A stretch of DNA of 64,000 nt from CAZSNT01 sp964607765 (GCA_964607765.1 CAZSNT010000005.1:1-64000); one strand, 5' to 3'; shown: positions 1 through 8,718, counted from the first letter of the stretch. Translations and numbers: made by a program. Notes: generated by a model from the letters alone, not told the origin.

Positions 1-55
1 CACGAGAAAGGTTGCCCCCAGGGGAGCGCAGCGACCAGGACAAACCCCTCCGGCA
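1..55. repeat. 55-bp direct repeat, copy 1
   Basis: The first 55 bases, starting CACGAGAAAGG and ending CCCCTCCGGCA, recur without mismatch at 166-220. The copy is cut by the window edge, so the true unit may be longer. It lies in the non-coding leader of the LarA-like gene. It looks like a dispersed intergenic repeat rather than a mobile element end, because no coding sequence is attached. Confidence 0.85.
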
Positions 56-147
56 GACCGAGCAAACTGAGAGCAGAACTCGCCGGGCCTGAACACACAA
101 CCACGACAACACAAACAGCGACAACATAAAGCTCTTTGGAAGGGGGG

Positions 148-186
148 CTGGGGGAAAGCCTTTCTCACGAGAAAGGTTGCCCCCAG
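148..186. repeat. Strong hairpin at the start of repeat copy 2
   Basis: CTGGGGG (148-154) pairs with CCCCCAG (180-186), and CCTTTCT (159-165) pairs with AGAAAGG (170-176) around the loop CACG. The hairpin overlaps the start of the second repeat copy. It could be a REP-like element, a terminator without a U tract, or an mRNA leader structure. Confidence 0.6.
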
Positions 187-220
187 GGGAGCGCAGCGAC
201 CAGGACAAACCCCTCCGGCA
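166..220. repeat. 55-bp direct repeat, copy 2
   Basis: Exact copy of bases 1-55. It sits about 70 bases upstream of the LarA-like start codon and shares its first bases with the right arm of a hairpin. No third copy was seen elsewhere in the window. Confidence 0.85.
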
Positions 221-291
221 CAGAGCTCCGGAACTCAGAGCAGCGCGTCCGTTCTCCCCCCCGGGGCCGGCCGCAGACCAGGAGACACAGC

Positions 292-1584
292 ATGGGTGCC
301 ATTGTAAAGAAGGCCGGGCCCGACCTCGCCCTGACCGCGACTGACAAGCGCGAACTTCTCCAAGCCGCTCTGGGCAAGCTCGGCACGTCGTTCAACAAGG
401 TTCTGATCATCCCGCCCGACTACACACGCTTCAACTCTAACGCAGGCGAGCTCACTGCGATTCTCTACGACCTGCTCAGCCCCGCTGCCGAGATCGACAT
501 CATCCCCGCGCTCGGCACGCATTTTGCCATGACCGAGGACGAGATCCGCCACATGTTCGGGCCCGCCATCCCCCTCGACCGTTTCGTGGTCCACGACTGG
601 CGCAACGACGTGCAGCATTTGGGCGACGTGCCCGGCGAGCTCATCTCCGAGCTATCCGAGGGCAAGCTCGACTACAGCGTCAGCGTGCTGACCAACAAAA
701 TCCTGTTCGGCGGCTACGACCTGATCCTGTCCGTCGGCCAGATTGTGCCGCACGAGGTCGTGGGCATGGCCAATTACACCAAGAACATCATGGTCGGCGT
801 CGGCGGCCCGGACATGATCAACAAGTCGCATTTCCTCGGCGCGGTCTACAACATGGAGCGTATGATGGGCCGCATCGACACGCCCGTACGCCGGCTCTTC
901 AACCACGGCGCGGACACCTTCCTCAGCGACCTGCCCATCCACTACATCCTTACCGTCATGGCCAAGGACCAGGCGACCGGCGACATGGCTATGCGCGGCC
1001 TGTACGTGGGTAACGACATGGCGACGTTTGCCGAAGGCGCGCGTCTGAGCCAGCAAGTCAACCTCGACCTGCTCGACACGCCCCTCAGCAAAGTCGTTGT
1101 GTACCTCGACCCGCACGAGTTCAAGAGCACCTGGCTTGGGAACAAATCCGTATACCGCACGCGCATGGTCATTGCCGACGACGGCGAGCTCATCGTGCTC
1201 GCGCCCGGCCTGCGCGAGTTCGGCGAAGACCCCGAGATCGACCGCCTGATCCGCAAATACGGCTACCGCGGCACTCCGGCCACGCTCGACGCCGTAGCGA
1301 AGCACGACGACATCCGCAACAACCTCAGCGCCGCCGCGCACCTCATCCACGGCTCCAGCGAAGGCCGGTTCCGCATCACCTACTGCCCCGGCCCCGACAT
1401 GAGCAAGGACGAGATCGCCAACGTCGGCTTCACCCCCGGCGACCTCGACACCATGCTCGAGCGCTACAACCCAGCCACACTCCGCGACGGCCCGAACCGC
1501 CTCCCGGACGGCGAAGAGGTCTTCTACATCAGCAACCCCGCGCTGGGCCTTTGGGCGCTCAAGGAACAGTTTGCCGGTTCATAA
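292..1584 (+). CDS. LarA-like (DUF2088) nickel-pincer racemase/epimerase family protein
   Basis: The 430-aa product resembles the lactate racemase LarA N-terminal family, whose members use a nickel-pincer nucleotide to racemise or epimerise 2-hydroxy acids. Visible family-like motifs are PPDYTRF near residue 45, GTHFAMTEDE near residue 78, and a later VVHDWRND. These match the DxTR, GTH and second-histidine regions of LarA. Length fits the family. The start at 292 is chosen because GGAG lies 8 bases upstream (ggagacacagcATG); the reading frame stays open further upstream but only through the repeat. No larB, larC or larE is visible, so the substrate is unknown. It is cytoplasmic by appearance, with no signal peptide or membrane segment. 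It probably belongs to the chromosome flanking the accessory region. Confidence 0.75.
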   Translation: MGAIVKKAGPDLALTATDKRELLQAALGKLGTSFNKVLIIPPDYTRFNSNAGELTAILYDLLSPAAEIDIIPALGTHFAMTEDEIRHMFGPAIPLDRFVVHDWRNDVQHLGDVPGELISELSEGKLDYSVSVLTNKILFGGYDLILSVGQIVPHEVVGMANYTKNIMVGVGGPDMINKSHFLGAVYNMERMMGRIDTPVRRLFNHGADTFLSDLPIHYILTVMAKDQATGDMAMRGLYVGNDMATFAEGARLSQQVNLDLLDTPLSKVVVYLDPHEFKSTWLGNKSVYRTRMVIADDGELIVLAPGLREFGEDPEIDRLIRKYGYRGTPATLDAVAKHDDIRNNLSAAAHLIHGSSEGRFRITYCPGPDMSKDEIANVGFTPGDLDTMLERYNPATLRDGPNRLPDGEEVFYISNPALGLWALKEQFAGS

Positions 1585-1678
1585 TCCCGCTCGCGAGCGG
1601 TGATCGCAGGTTCAGTCGCAGCAGCCCACAGAGGCGGCGTGTAGGGAACCCATACCCGGAAAACCGTGTCTCACGCTA

Positions 1679-1707
1679 TTGACAAGAGCACACCTTCATG
1701 CTATATG
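1679..1707 (+). promoter_or_regulatory. sigma70-like promoter of the tRNA
   Basis: TTGACA (1679-1684) is followed by a 17-base spacer and TATATG (1702-1707), a near-consensus bacterial promoter. Its predicted start lies about 20 bases upstream of the tRNA. The same TATATGTATA stretch is also 25-30 bases from the tRNA 5' end, so an archaeal TATA reading is possible, but no BRE-like purine stretch precedes it. Confidence 0.6.
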
Positions 1708-1733
1708 TATAGGCGCAACGCAATCCGACTGAT

Positions 1734-1811
1734 TGCGGGGTGGAGCAGCCCGGTACGCTCGTCAGGCTCATAACCTGAAGGTCGCAGGTTCAAATCCTGC
1801 CCCCGCTACCA
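1734..1811 (+). tRNA. tRNA-Met(CAT), initiator type
   Basis: A cloverleaf folds with acceptor GCGGGG/CCCCGC, D stem GAGC/GCTC, anticodon loop CTCATAA, T stem GCAGG/CCTGC with loop TTCAAAT, discriminator A and encoded CCA (1809-1811). The unpaired first position is typical of initiator tRNAs, but here it is U1.U72 rather than the bacterial C1.A72 or archaeal A1-U72. The anticodon stem ends in AGG/CCT instead of GGG/CCC, so one of the three initiator G-C pairs is A-U. The D loop is 10 bases. It may be the integration site of the accessory region to its right, but no second copy of its 3' end was seen. Confidence 0.88.
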
Positions 1812-1817
1812 TTCAGG

Positions 1818-1849
1818 ACCCCGGCCACCCAGGCCGGGGTTCTTCTTTT
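1818..1849 (+). terminator. Intrinsic terminator after the tRNA
   Basis: ACCCCGGCC (1818-1826) pairs perfectly with GGCCGGGGT (1832-1840) and is followed by TTCTTCTTTT. This is a classic bacterial rho-independent terminator directly downstream of the tRNA. Confidence 0.85.
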
Positions 1850-2125
1850 CCAGGCACTTACGACTCCGCACACTCCCTGAAGCCTGTTCTTGCCTCAGCT
1901 ATGCAACACACTGAAACAAGGGTATACATTCTGAAGCAAAAGGCAAACAATCGGGCAAACATTTTCGGGGGATGAACGATTCGCAACTGACAACCTGTCA
2001 GCATGTTACGGGGAAAAACCGGCGAAAGGAACGCGAGGAGCGGCGAAATCGGCAGGCAAACACGGCCGTTTCGGCCGAAAGCCAGGCATCAACGGCTATC
2101 AACTCAAGCGCAGAGCGTAGTCGGG
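1850..2125. other. Non-coding stretch between tRNA and excisionase-like gene
   Basis: No supported gene. The stretch is less GC-rich than its surroundings and contains a short hairpin (CGGCCGTTTCGGCCG, near 2065). If the region to the right is an integrated element, its left attachment junction would lie here or in the tRNA 3' end, but no integrase or repeat proves this. Confidence 0.4.
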
Positions 2126-2407
2126 TCAGAGCCGCAGTAGATCCCCGCGGCGAATCCGTCTGATACCGGGCATGATCTCGACGGGTTGCAGAACACCCGC
2201 CTTGACCATCCGCCAGAGAGTCACCCGACTCACCCCCAGGCAACTGGCCGCGTCAGTCATCGTCAGCAGCAAGGGAGCCGTCACGTCCGAGCGCTCTCCA
2301 TTGGACTTTCCGTCCAGCACTTCCGTGACCTGCTTCTTGACCTGTGGATCAACCGTAGCGTCACCAGTCAACGCCAGTTCGATCATCTGTCGGGTTGAGG
2401 CCTTCAT
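2126..2407 (-). CDS. Excisionase-like helix-turn-helix protein
   Basis: A 93-aa protein whose C-terminal half carries a MerR/excisionase-type HTH: TMTDAASCLGVSRVTLWRM, then a basic wing ending GIRRIRRGDLL. Proteins of this kind direct excision or regulate mobile elements. The N-terminal 45 residues resemble no known fold to me. It is the last gene of the long minus-strand operon and starts 3 bases after the stop of the primase gene. No integrase partner is visible in the window, so its excision role is an inference; it could be a plain regulator. Confidence 0.65.
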   Translation of the reverse strand: MKASTRQMIELALTGDATVDPQVKKQVTEVLDGKSNGERSDVTAPLLLTMTDAASCLGVSRVTLWRMVKAGVLQPVEIMPGIRRIRRGDLLRL

Positions 2408-2410
2408 CCG

Positions 2411-3424
2411 TCAGTTCCTACCGTCCACGCGCCCGGCCAGGGGGCATTCCCGATCACAGAAAGGGATGACAGCGGCTTCGCTGCAGCCGCAGCCTCGGTA
2501 GGCCTTCCTGTAGGCGCTGTCGGCTTGGTCCCGGATTTCGCGGTCGGTGATGCGCCGCTTGCCATCCCCGGGGTGGTTCTTCCTGGCCCACTCTTTCAGT
2601 GCCGCCACGGTGATGTCGAAGGGGATCCCAAGCCGGTTGAAGTGGACGGCGAGGCGGAAACAGAGAACACGCTGGTTCCCGGTCACGCCTTCATTCAGCA
2701 TCCGGCGTGCACATATCGGCAGCGAGGAACGCGGCATGAAGCGCCGGGGATGACCGTCGCTGTGGGCGCGTGGCTCGGAGGTGGGCGCGCGCTTGTCTGT
2801 GGCGTCCGCGCCAACTTGCCGCAGGATTGTGTCCAGTCGCTCCTCATCTACGCCTTTCACTCCCGCAAGGAAATCCCACTGATTCGGGAATGGCTGCATG
2901 TCACGGTCCGGATCGACGAACACTGTCCTACCTGCAGGCACAAGCCTGCCGAACAGCGGCGCATTGATGAAATTGCCGTATCGCGCATCGGGCCCCAACG
3001 CGTCCTGCTTCGGGAAGACTTCCGGCATCCTATCTTTCTCTCTGTGGAGCATCCCCCGGACCAAGCGCCGGCCCTTGGCGGCCGACACACTGGACTGGAA
3101 GAACACCCAGGCGTGGTAGCCCTTCGACTTGCTACGCTCGACGTGGACGGGAACGCCGATCGCCGCCGCGCGTGACGTGAACCGCAGCACGGGATCGTGA
3201 TTGAGATCGTCGAAGTCAACTACCACTGCAGGGGTCCGATCCCCAGACAGCAGGTAGACACCGTATGGTCTCTCGCCTCTCAGATGGGCCAGGAGGACGT
3301 GGAGGGTGACCGGGGCTTTGACCTGGAACGCTCTCCCTGTTGCGGGATCGTAACTGCCATAGACATCCGTCCTGCCTGAGAACAGTGACTTGAACAGCGC
3401 AATCTTCTGTCCTGTCGTCCTCAC
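2411..3424 (-). CDS. TOTE-type archaeo-eukaryotic primase
   Basis: The 337-aa product begins KIALFKSLFSGRTDVYG and has the AEP catalytic block VVVDFDD near residue 70, followed by KSKGYHAWVFF. This pattern is typical of the primase domain in TOTE conflict systems and related plasmid primases. The C-terminal 90 residues form a helical domain ending with a cysteine cluster (CGCSEAAVIPFCDREC) that could bind zinc or an Fe-S cluster, as in primase C-terminal domains. It should make RNA or DNA primers on single-stranded DNA for element replication. The start GTG at 3424 is chosen for GGAGG 8 bases upstream; upstream ATGs at 3508 and 3592 are alternatives. The helicase and nuclease partners of classical TOTE systems are absent; the neighbours are HerA-like ATPases. 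Confidence 0.65.
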   Translation of the reverse strand: MRTTGQKIALFKSLFSGRTDVYGSYDPATGRAFQVKAPVTLHVLLAHLRGERPYGVYLLSGDRTPAVVVDFDDLNHDPVLRFTSRAAAIGVPVHVERSKSKGYHAWVFFQSSVSAAKGRRLVRGMLHREKDRMPEVFPKQDALGPDARYGNFINAPLFGRLVPAGRTVFVDPDRDMQPFPNQWDFLAGVKGVDEERLDTILRQVGADATDKRAPTSEPRAHSDGHPRRFMPRSSLPICARRMLNEGVTGNQRVLCFRLAVHFNRLGIPFDITVAALKEWARKNHPGDGKRRITDREIRDQADSAYRKAYRGCGCSEAAVIPFCDRECPLAGRVDGRN

Positions 3425-3524
3425 TCGACCCGCCTCCGTCCGTGTGTGTCGGCTAACGACGACACTCCTCAGCGTGCTCGGAGTGCCTCTACACTGACAG
3501 AGCGGCATTCGGGCAGAGGCTGTT

Positions 3525-4178
3525 TCAACCGGCGGGCCAGATACAGAGCGGTTCGGGGACGGCCAGCCCAGCAAAGGCGCCGTCTTGTGCACGGACGTGA
3601 CCGATTATGAGTTCCGGGAGGCAGTTCGCAAAGCGGTGGCTTTGGTCGGGCGCGGGGGCTCCCGCCTGTCTCGCACCGTGAGCGGCGAGATAGGCGGCGG
3701 CGACCGCGCATCTCGACTCCCACGACAACGGCTCGACCAGTTCAGCGAGGACCCATCGCCGATAGAGGTCTCTCTCCCGCGCTTTGATGGCTTCCACGGT
3801 ATCCAGCGCGACCACTTCCCATGCTCCCGCTTTCCCGGAGGTCACGTCGAGCAGTGCGCATTCATACCCATGGCCGCTTTGGGTCCGGTAGCAGGCATTC
3901 AGGAGTTCGATCGCCTCCGCCAGCGCCGCCGTCCGGGAAGGAGTACTGCGGAGTCGACTCCCTTGGCTGAGGATCACCTGAGTGAGTCGAGTCAGATGTT
4001 CGTTGAAAGCGCGTGACGTCGCCAAGGCTTGAGCGGAGATGCTCAGCAGTCCGGACCCAGAGAGGGCTTCATCTATCGGCAGGTCGATCTCCTGCCGGAG
4101 GCGGGCCGCACTCAGCCGTTCTGCCGCTCTCGCCAGGACACTCTCGCCTCCCGATAGTCCCCTAGAGATGGTCGTCAT
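3525..4178 (-). CDS. Unknown helical protein
   Basis: 217 aa, not recognised. It is mostly predicted helix with alternating charged and alanine-rich stretches, no signal peptide, no membrane segment and no clear catalytic motif. The start ATG (MTTISRGL) overlaps the 3' end of the HerA/VirD4-like gene by 17 bases, which suggests coupled translation with that ATPase. It may be a partner or adaptor of the ATPase; this rests on position only. Confidence 0.6.
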   Translation of the reverse strand: MTTISRGLSGGESVLARAAERLSAARLRQEIDLPIDEALSGSGLLSISAQALATSRAFNEHLTRLTQVILSQGSRLRSTPSRTAALAEAIELLNACYRTQSGHGYECALLDVTSGKAGAWEVVALDTVEAIKARERDLYRRWVLAELVEPLSWESRCAVAAAYLAAHGARQAGAPAPDQSHRFANCLPELIIGHVRAQDGAFAGLAVPEPLCIWPAG

Positions 4179-6642
4179 ATTCGGGTTCTCCGACCCGCGT
4201 CGCCGCCTCATTCTCCGGACGCCCCAGGTCTACAAACCGTTCACGTCCGTGCGACTGCTGTTTGGCCAGCTCCCACCTGAGCTGTGCTGCTCGTCTGTAG
4301 TAGCGCTCACGTGACCGCCGCAGAATCGTCTCGGGACATGCGTCGGCGGACGGCGCCGGCGGGGCGCTGGTCCTAACGCGCACGACTTCCTTGTCTGTCC
4401 TCACGACCATCTCAAACGGCTCGAGTCGGGTTAGGTCCGCCGGCTCAACCACCCCTCGCAGGTCCTTCGCGAAGTGGTTGCCGTCATGCCTGTCAATCCT
4501 CCCGATAATCGTGCAACCCGCCATTGACAGAGCGCTCACTTTGGCCGAATCGAATTGCCGAAGGAGGTGATGGGCAAGGCACAGGTCAACGCCGAATTTC
4601 CGGGCCTGTGTGAGCAGGTTCTCTATCGCGTCAGCACTGACGAAGAGATGTGATTCGTCAATGAACAGGGATACGCCCTCTCGGTCCCGGTTCGAACCGG
4701 CACGACTGACCGTTGCGACCAAGATCAGCTCAAGGAGAACTCCCCCCATCGCTCGCAGGACCTCCTGCCCCAGCGATGACAGGTCCACCAGCAGTATCAT
4801 CCCCTCGTCCATGACCTTGGCTAGGCTGATCCGGTTCTCCGACTGCGAGAACATCAGCCGGAGGGCCTCCCCGCCTGAGTAGATCTTTGATATCTTGTGC
4901 CGCGGCGATTGCAGCTCGAATGACCGGTAGTCGACAGGGAAGTCCTCGTCCCAAAACGCTCTGACTGTTTCGTCCCTGGCGGCGGACACGATCTGCTTCC
5001 GAAGACGTTCCCCTGCCTGGCTCTTCCGACGGGTCAAAGTGTAAAGGTCGGCCAGGCAGGCAGATTCTAGGTAGGACAGCCCGATGATGCCATTGCGGAT
5101 GACGTGCTCAAGCCGGGCTCCCCAGTCCTGGAAGACACGTCTGAAGCAGGAGACCAAGTTGTCCGCGAGTCGATAGACGTCCGCCCCGGGAGGAAGAATC
5201 AAGGGATTCCAGATGGGAATCCAGTCTGGATCACCGAAGTCCAGGTATATGCATCGGGCGTGATGCCGTCGCGGGATCACTCTGAGGAGGTCCCTGACCG
5301 TATCCCCATGGGCATCGATGACGATCACTGCGGAGCCACCCTCCATGTCCTGCAGAGCCATGCGCTGAATCACGGTGCTCTTGCCCATTCCAGATGCAGC
5401 AATGATGTGCGTGCTGCGTCGACGGGCTTCCTTGGGAATGCAGACCGGGTGTGGCGTGCCCGCTACGTTGCATACCCCGATCAACGTTCCCTCGCTCAAC
5501 GAGTCGCCGCGCACCGGAAGCGTCTCGATCGTGGGAAGCCGTATCGGCACCAGAGCGTCAGCTAGGTCCTTAACAGGGAAGAGATGGACAAGCGAGGCGA
5601 GTTCCAGGCTATTCGTGAGGAACCCCGGTCTGTAGGTTGCGCCGTGCAGCAGCATCGACGGCAAGACATGCCGTGGCAACACCGTGCCGTAGTCATCTAC
5701 AGACAGGTGTTCGAGACCCCGTCCACCACGCCGATACAGGCTCATGAAGGAGGCGACGGGCGCCAGCATTCGCTTGTCTACCCGTTCGCCAATGATGCCA
5801 ACACGTACGGCGGTGAAGAAGAACGGCTTGTCGCTGTGGGCCTTCGCTACCACTTCCTTCGACTTCTGAAGCAGGGCGTCCGATGGATCGTCCCGGGCGT
5901 ACCTCTCCCACACGGCAACTCCCGAGGCCCGTTTCAGTCGGTACTCGAGATTGACGAGCGTCTCAACATTGTGATGCCAGTTGTGCCATGGCGCGGCAGG
6001 CTGGAAGAGGCATTGGTAGAATGCGAACATGTTGCTCGGCAGGCGCGCGGCCCCGGCGAGGAACGCGCGCAAGGGGGATGTCTTCAGCTCGTGGTGCCCA
6101 GTCAGGAGCTGGGTATATGGCGGCGCCGGGGAGTAATCCCGGAGAACAAGAGCTTGGCACGTTTGCGAACACGCACGCGCCAGGGCCGCCGCCGGATCTT
6201 CGCTCACAGTGCTCTTGGGAAACTGACCCGCAAAGGCCGTGGCTACCACTTCCGCGTCCAGCTTGCCGCAAAGGAGAACGCACTCCGCGCCCTCGCCATT
6301 CGCCACTATCTCAAAGCCAACTCGTCTCTCCACATCCGAGAGTTGCTTGAGGAACGACTCGGATCTTCGCCAGAGACTATCCTCGTCCGGGTGCGGCCAT
6401 ATTGGCAAGCGCGTAAGGGAAGCCAGGGCAGCGATCGCCTCCGGTCTGAACGCCTCCACCTCCTCGCCAGGCTCAGGGCGGAGAGCGCCGGCCAAGGATA
6501 CGAACGGCGGTTCGAGTGAAACCGGCACTGTGGCGAGCGCCGGGGCGCAGCCCTTCATCATCTCCCGGGCGATAAGGGATCTCACCTCGCCGGCCATGGC
6601 CCGTGACTGCCACTGGGCCACCATCGCCCGTTCTATTGACAT
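4162..6642 (-). CDS. HerA/VirD4-like P-loop ATPase
   Basis: An 826-aa protein. The C-terminal half is a RecA-fold ATPase of the HerA/VirD4/TraG class: Walker A AASGMGKST near residue 419, then VIVIDAHGDT, and Walker B SLFIDESHLF near residue 662. A sensor-like LAHHLLRQF follows, and a histidine-rich GRIDRHDGNHFAKDL lies after it. The N-terminal 400 residues are poorly conserved. Enzymes of this class pump DNA or act as coupling proteins in conjugation and in DNA repair or defence complexes. No transmembrane helices are obvious, which argues for a soluble HerA-like pump rather than a membrane-anchored coupling protein. It is one of three such ATPases in the window and the second in this operon. 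Confidence 0.75.
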   Translation of the reverse strand: MSIERAMVAQWQSRAMAGEVRSLIAREMMKGCAPALATVPVSLEPPFVSLAGALRPEPGEEVEAFRPEAIAALASLTRLPIWPHPDEDSLWRRSESFLKQLSDVERRVGFEIVANGEGAECVLLCGKLDAEVVATAFAGQFPKSTVSEDPAAALARACSQTCQALVLRDYSPAPPYTQLLTGHHELKTSPLRAFLAGAARLPSNMFAFYQCLFQPAAPWHNWHHNVETLVNLEYRLKRASGVAVWERYARDDPSDALLQKSKEVVAKAHSDKPFFFTAVRVGIIGERVDKRMLAPVASFMSLYRRGGRGLEHLSVDDYGTVLPRHVLPSMLLHGATYRPGFLTNSLELASLVHLFPVKDLADALVPIRLPTIETLPVRGDSLSEGTLIGVCNVAGTPHPVCIPKEARRRSTHIIAASGMGKSTVIQRMALQDMEGGSAVIVIDAHGDTVRDLLRVIPRRHHARCIYLDFGDPDWIPIWNPLILPPGADVYRLADNLVSCFRRVFQDWGARLEHVIRNGIIGLSYLESACLADLYTLTRRKSQAGERLRKQIVSAARDETVRAFWDEDFPVDYRSFELQSPRHKISKIYSGGEALRLMFSQSENRISLAKVMDEGMILLVDLSSLGQEVLRAMGGVLLELILVATVSRAGSNRDREGVSLFIDESHLFVSADAIENLLTQARKFGVDLCLAHHLLRQFDSAKVSALSMAGCTIIGRIDRHDGNHFAKDLRGVVEPADLTRLEPFEMVVRTDKEVVRVRTSAPPAPSADACPETILRRSRERYYRRAAQLRWELAKQQSHGRERFVDLGRPENEAATRVGEPEYDDHL

Positions 6643-6663
6643 GCCGTCTCACTCCCTGGCTCG

Positions 6664-7314
6664 TCACCCATGGCCGCCCTCAGAACGCCTCTGCAGATTC
6701 CACGGTTGCCCGTAAGGGGGCACCACACTCCCGTTGCCCACCACTGACGCCGCACCTGGCCCCATCACTGCCTCCAGATCCATGCCCGCGTCTGGATGGC
6801 ATAGAGCATCAACGGTGCTCATGGATTCGTGCTCGTGAGTTGGGACGGGACGCGATTCGCTCCTGCGCCGGAACATCTCGGCGATGTCAATCAGAGAACA
6901 GGGCGGTCCACCATGGAGATGGCCAATCCCCAAGCCCCAGTCGGCACCAGCGGGGACCCCCTTTACAGTCTGCACGGCATCGTGAATCCCTGTCAGATTA
7001 GCCAAGAGTTGGCCAGCGGACAGCTGCTGTCCGCACACGGCCACATTCGTGGGGATGGTACTAGACACTTCGGCCTGCACAGGACTCCGCGTGTCGGTCG
7101 GATCGGGTGCCCAAGTTCCCCAGGCTGAATCGACTCCCCAGGAATGCCCGTGGAGGCCCCCGCCGCTCCGCCAGGTCCCCCAGGGATCGTACACTTCAGC
7201 TTGGTAAGGAGATACAAGATAGAGGTCGCCTGCCGTCCGCTGAGCGTGCAGATCCCCCGTCCCTGGCAGCGGGTGCCCCCCGTCCACATCAAAGGAATCC
7301 CCAAACCTGTTCAC
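6664..7314 (-). CDS. Unknown low-complexity protein
   Basis: 216 aa from the GTG at 7314, preferred for its GGAGG 8 bases upstream; a GTG at 7371 would add 19 residues. The sequence is rich in Gly, Pro, Ser and Trp with no recognised domain, and seems largely disordered. It lies between the small Lon-tail paralogues and the HerA/VirD4-like ATPase. Codon choice is less convincing than in its neighbours, so it may be a rapidly evolving structural protein. Existence as a gene is moderately supported by spacing and Shine-Dalgarno. Confidence 0.45.
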   Translation of the reverse strand: MNRFGDSFDVDGGHPLPGTGDLHAQRTAGDLYLVSPYQAEVYDPWGTWRSGGGLHGHSWGVDSAWGTWAPDPTDTRSPVQAEVSSTIPTNVAVCGQQLSAGQLLANLTGIHDAVQTVKGVPAGADWGLGIGHLHGGPPCSLIDIAEMFRRRSESRPVPTHEHESMSTVDALCHPDAGMDLEAVMGPGAASVVGNGSVVPPYGQPWNLQRRSEGGHG

Positions 7315-7488
7315 TGCCGTTCCTCCGGTGTCGTCTGTGTTACCCGCTGCCGGTTTCGACGTTCCGAACACACAAGCGGCAGCGAATCGGTAGCCCTTTC
7401 AGTCCCGAACTTCGGCCACAGTCGGGGTCTCACGGCTGCATTTGGAGTGACGACATGCGATGTCAGAAGCAGTACCGGGTATGGAACG

Positions 7489-8073
7489 TCACACATGCCT
7501 GCCCACCCGCCGCATTCGCCTCATCATCAGCGGGTGTTGCTTGAGCACGTCGCGGAAGCTCGCATGTATGCGTGCAGCACTTCCTTCCGTGAGCTCGGGG
7601 GGCAGCAACTGCTCATGCCGATGAACGTACTCACGGGAATCGGCGATCCGCTCGGCGTGGCTGTTGGCACTCCAATAGAGGCCGATCAAGATGCCGGCCT
7701 GTTCTTGAACGGCCTCAGTGGTCATCATCTCAGCCACAGACTGCAGGACCTTCCGGACTCCTCCCTCGTGTCCCGTTCTGGCAATCTCGAACATGGCTTG
7801 CGGCGCATTGTCCCCATACCTGCGGCTCTTGCGCACGAGCTCCCAACACTTCGCCAAACAGGAGCCGAGATCAGGTCGAGTAGAGCGTGGAACGCCCAGA
7901 ATGCCGCACTCCAGATGGGCGTAGAAGTCGGCCAGAAGAGCATTCCACTGCTCCCAATCTGTGATGACATTTGCGCCGATACGGAAGCCATTGACCGCTT
8001 GGTCGACCCGTCGCTCGACATCGTCAGGTATTGGCTCGAGCGAGGTGAGTAGCTTTGTCAGACGCGTTGCCAT
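7489..8073 (-). CDS. Small paralogue of the Lon-protein C-terminal domain
   Basis: 194 aa, all helical by eye. Its middle carries GHEGGVRKVLQSVAEMM, which matches GTEGGMRAILDHIADRL in the next upstream gene and RGGMRYVLDRMAEGM in the C-terminal part of the Lon-type protein. The three therefore share a domain I do not recognise. A strong AAAGGAGGAG sequence precedes the ATG. It is probably a substrate, adaptor or regulatory partner of the protease, by analogy with duplicated adaptor domains, but nothing in the sequence proves that. Confidence 0.65.
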   Translation of the reverse strand: MATRLTKLLTSLEPIPDDVERRVDQAVNGFRIGANVITDWEQWNALLADFYAHLECGILGVPRSTRPDLGSCLAKCWELVRKSRRYGDNAPQAMFEIARTGHEGGVRKVLQSVAEMMTTEAVQEQAGILIGLYWSANSHAERIADSREYVHRHEQLLPPELTEGSAARIHASFRDVLKQHPLMMRRMRRVGRHV

Positions 8074-8119
8074 GATGCTCCTCCTTTAGTCAGATGTGGG
8101 CTGGCGTGTCCAGGCCCTG

Positions 8120-8707
8120 TCATACACGCCTGAAGGCTGCACCGGTCCACTTCAGGCCGGCGACATAGGCTCTGACAAGCTGTTGCCAATCGCTCGCGTA
8201 TCTCTCCGGACGATCGCCCTCGATATGCCTTGCCAGGGCGGGCACCCGGCGAATGAGCTGACGCATGATCTCTACGCGTTGCTCGAAAGACGCAGGGGAA
8301 ACGTAGGCATCAAAGATCTCGGTCGTGTAATGCGAGAGGGCTTCCTGCTTGAGCCGGTCCGCGATGTGGTCAAGAATGGCCCTCATTCCCCCTTCCGTGC
8401 CGTCTCTGGCATCCACGAAAGCCGTCGTTATCGTCGCATCTCCGTCCTTCCGCTTGTAGGAGTTCACCAGTATCTCTTTCGCCTTGGCCTGAGCTTCCCT
8501 CTGCGAGTAGACGCCCCCGTTGAGCGTTGTCGCCGACGCATGGTGGTTGTAGTACCGGCCTATGATCTCCTCGAACTCGCCGTAGGTGGACACCGTGTTC
8601 CGATGCAGATGGAAACGCACCCGGGCCTCGTCGTGGGGGATCAACACCTCTTGGGCAACGGTGCATTCATCGAGTTCAGCCAGCATACTCCCAATCACAC
8701 TACCCAT
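8120..8707 (-). CDS. Second paralogue of the Lon-protein C-terminal domain
   Basis: 195 aa. Similarity to the last ~120 residues of the upstream Lon-type protein extends over GGMRAILDHIADRLKQE and the C-terminal end, where LVRAYVAGLKWTGAAFRRV parallels LLIAYVGAVEETGRVFRRI. The two genes are 11 bases apart, with GAGGAG before the ATG, so they are translated from one message. Tandem duplication of a protease tail as free proteins suggests competition, inhibition or multi-subunit assembly. Function is unknown. Confidence 0.7.
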   Translation of the reverse strand: MGSVIGSMLAELDECTVAQEVLIPHDEARVRFHLHRNTVSTYGEFEEIIGRYYNHHASATTLNGGVYSQREAQAKAKEILVNSYKRKDGDATITTAFVDARDGTEGGMRAILDHIADRLKQEALSHYTTEIFDAYVSPASFEQRVEIMRQLIRRVPALARHIEGDRPERYASDWQQLVRAYVAGLKWTGAAFRRV

Positions 8708-8718
8708 GGTCTTTCTCC

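Noticed and set aside
1790..1811. Second copy of the tRNA 3' end as a right attachment site
   Set aside because: No other occurrence of the T-arm/acceptor sequence was found in the window; the partner site could lie outside.
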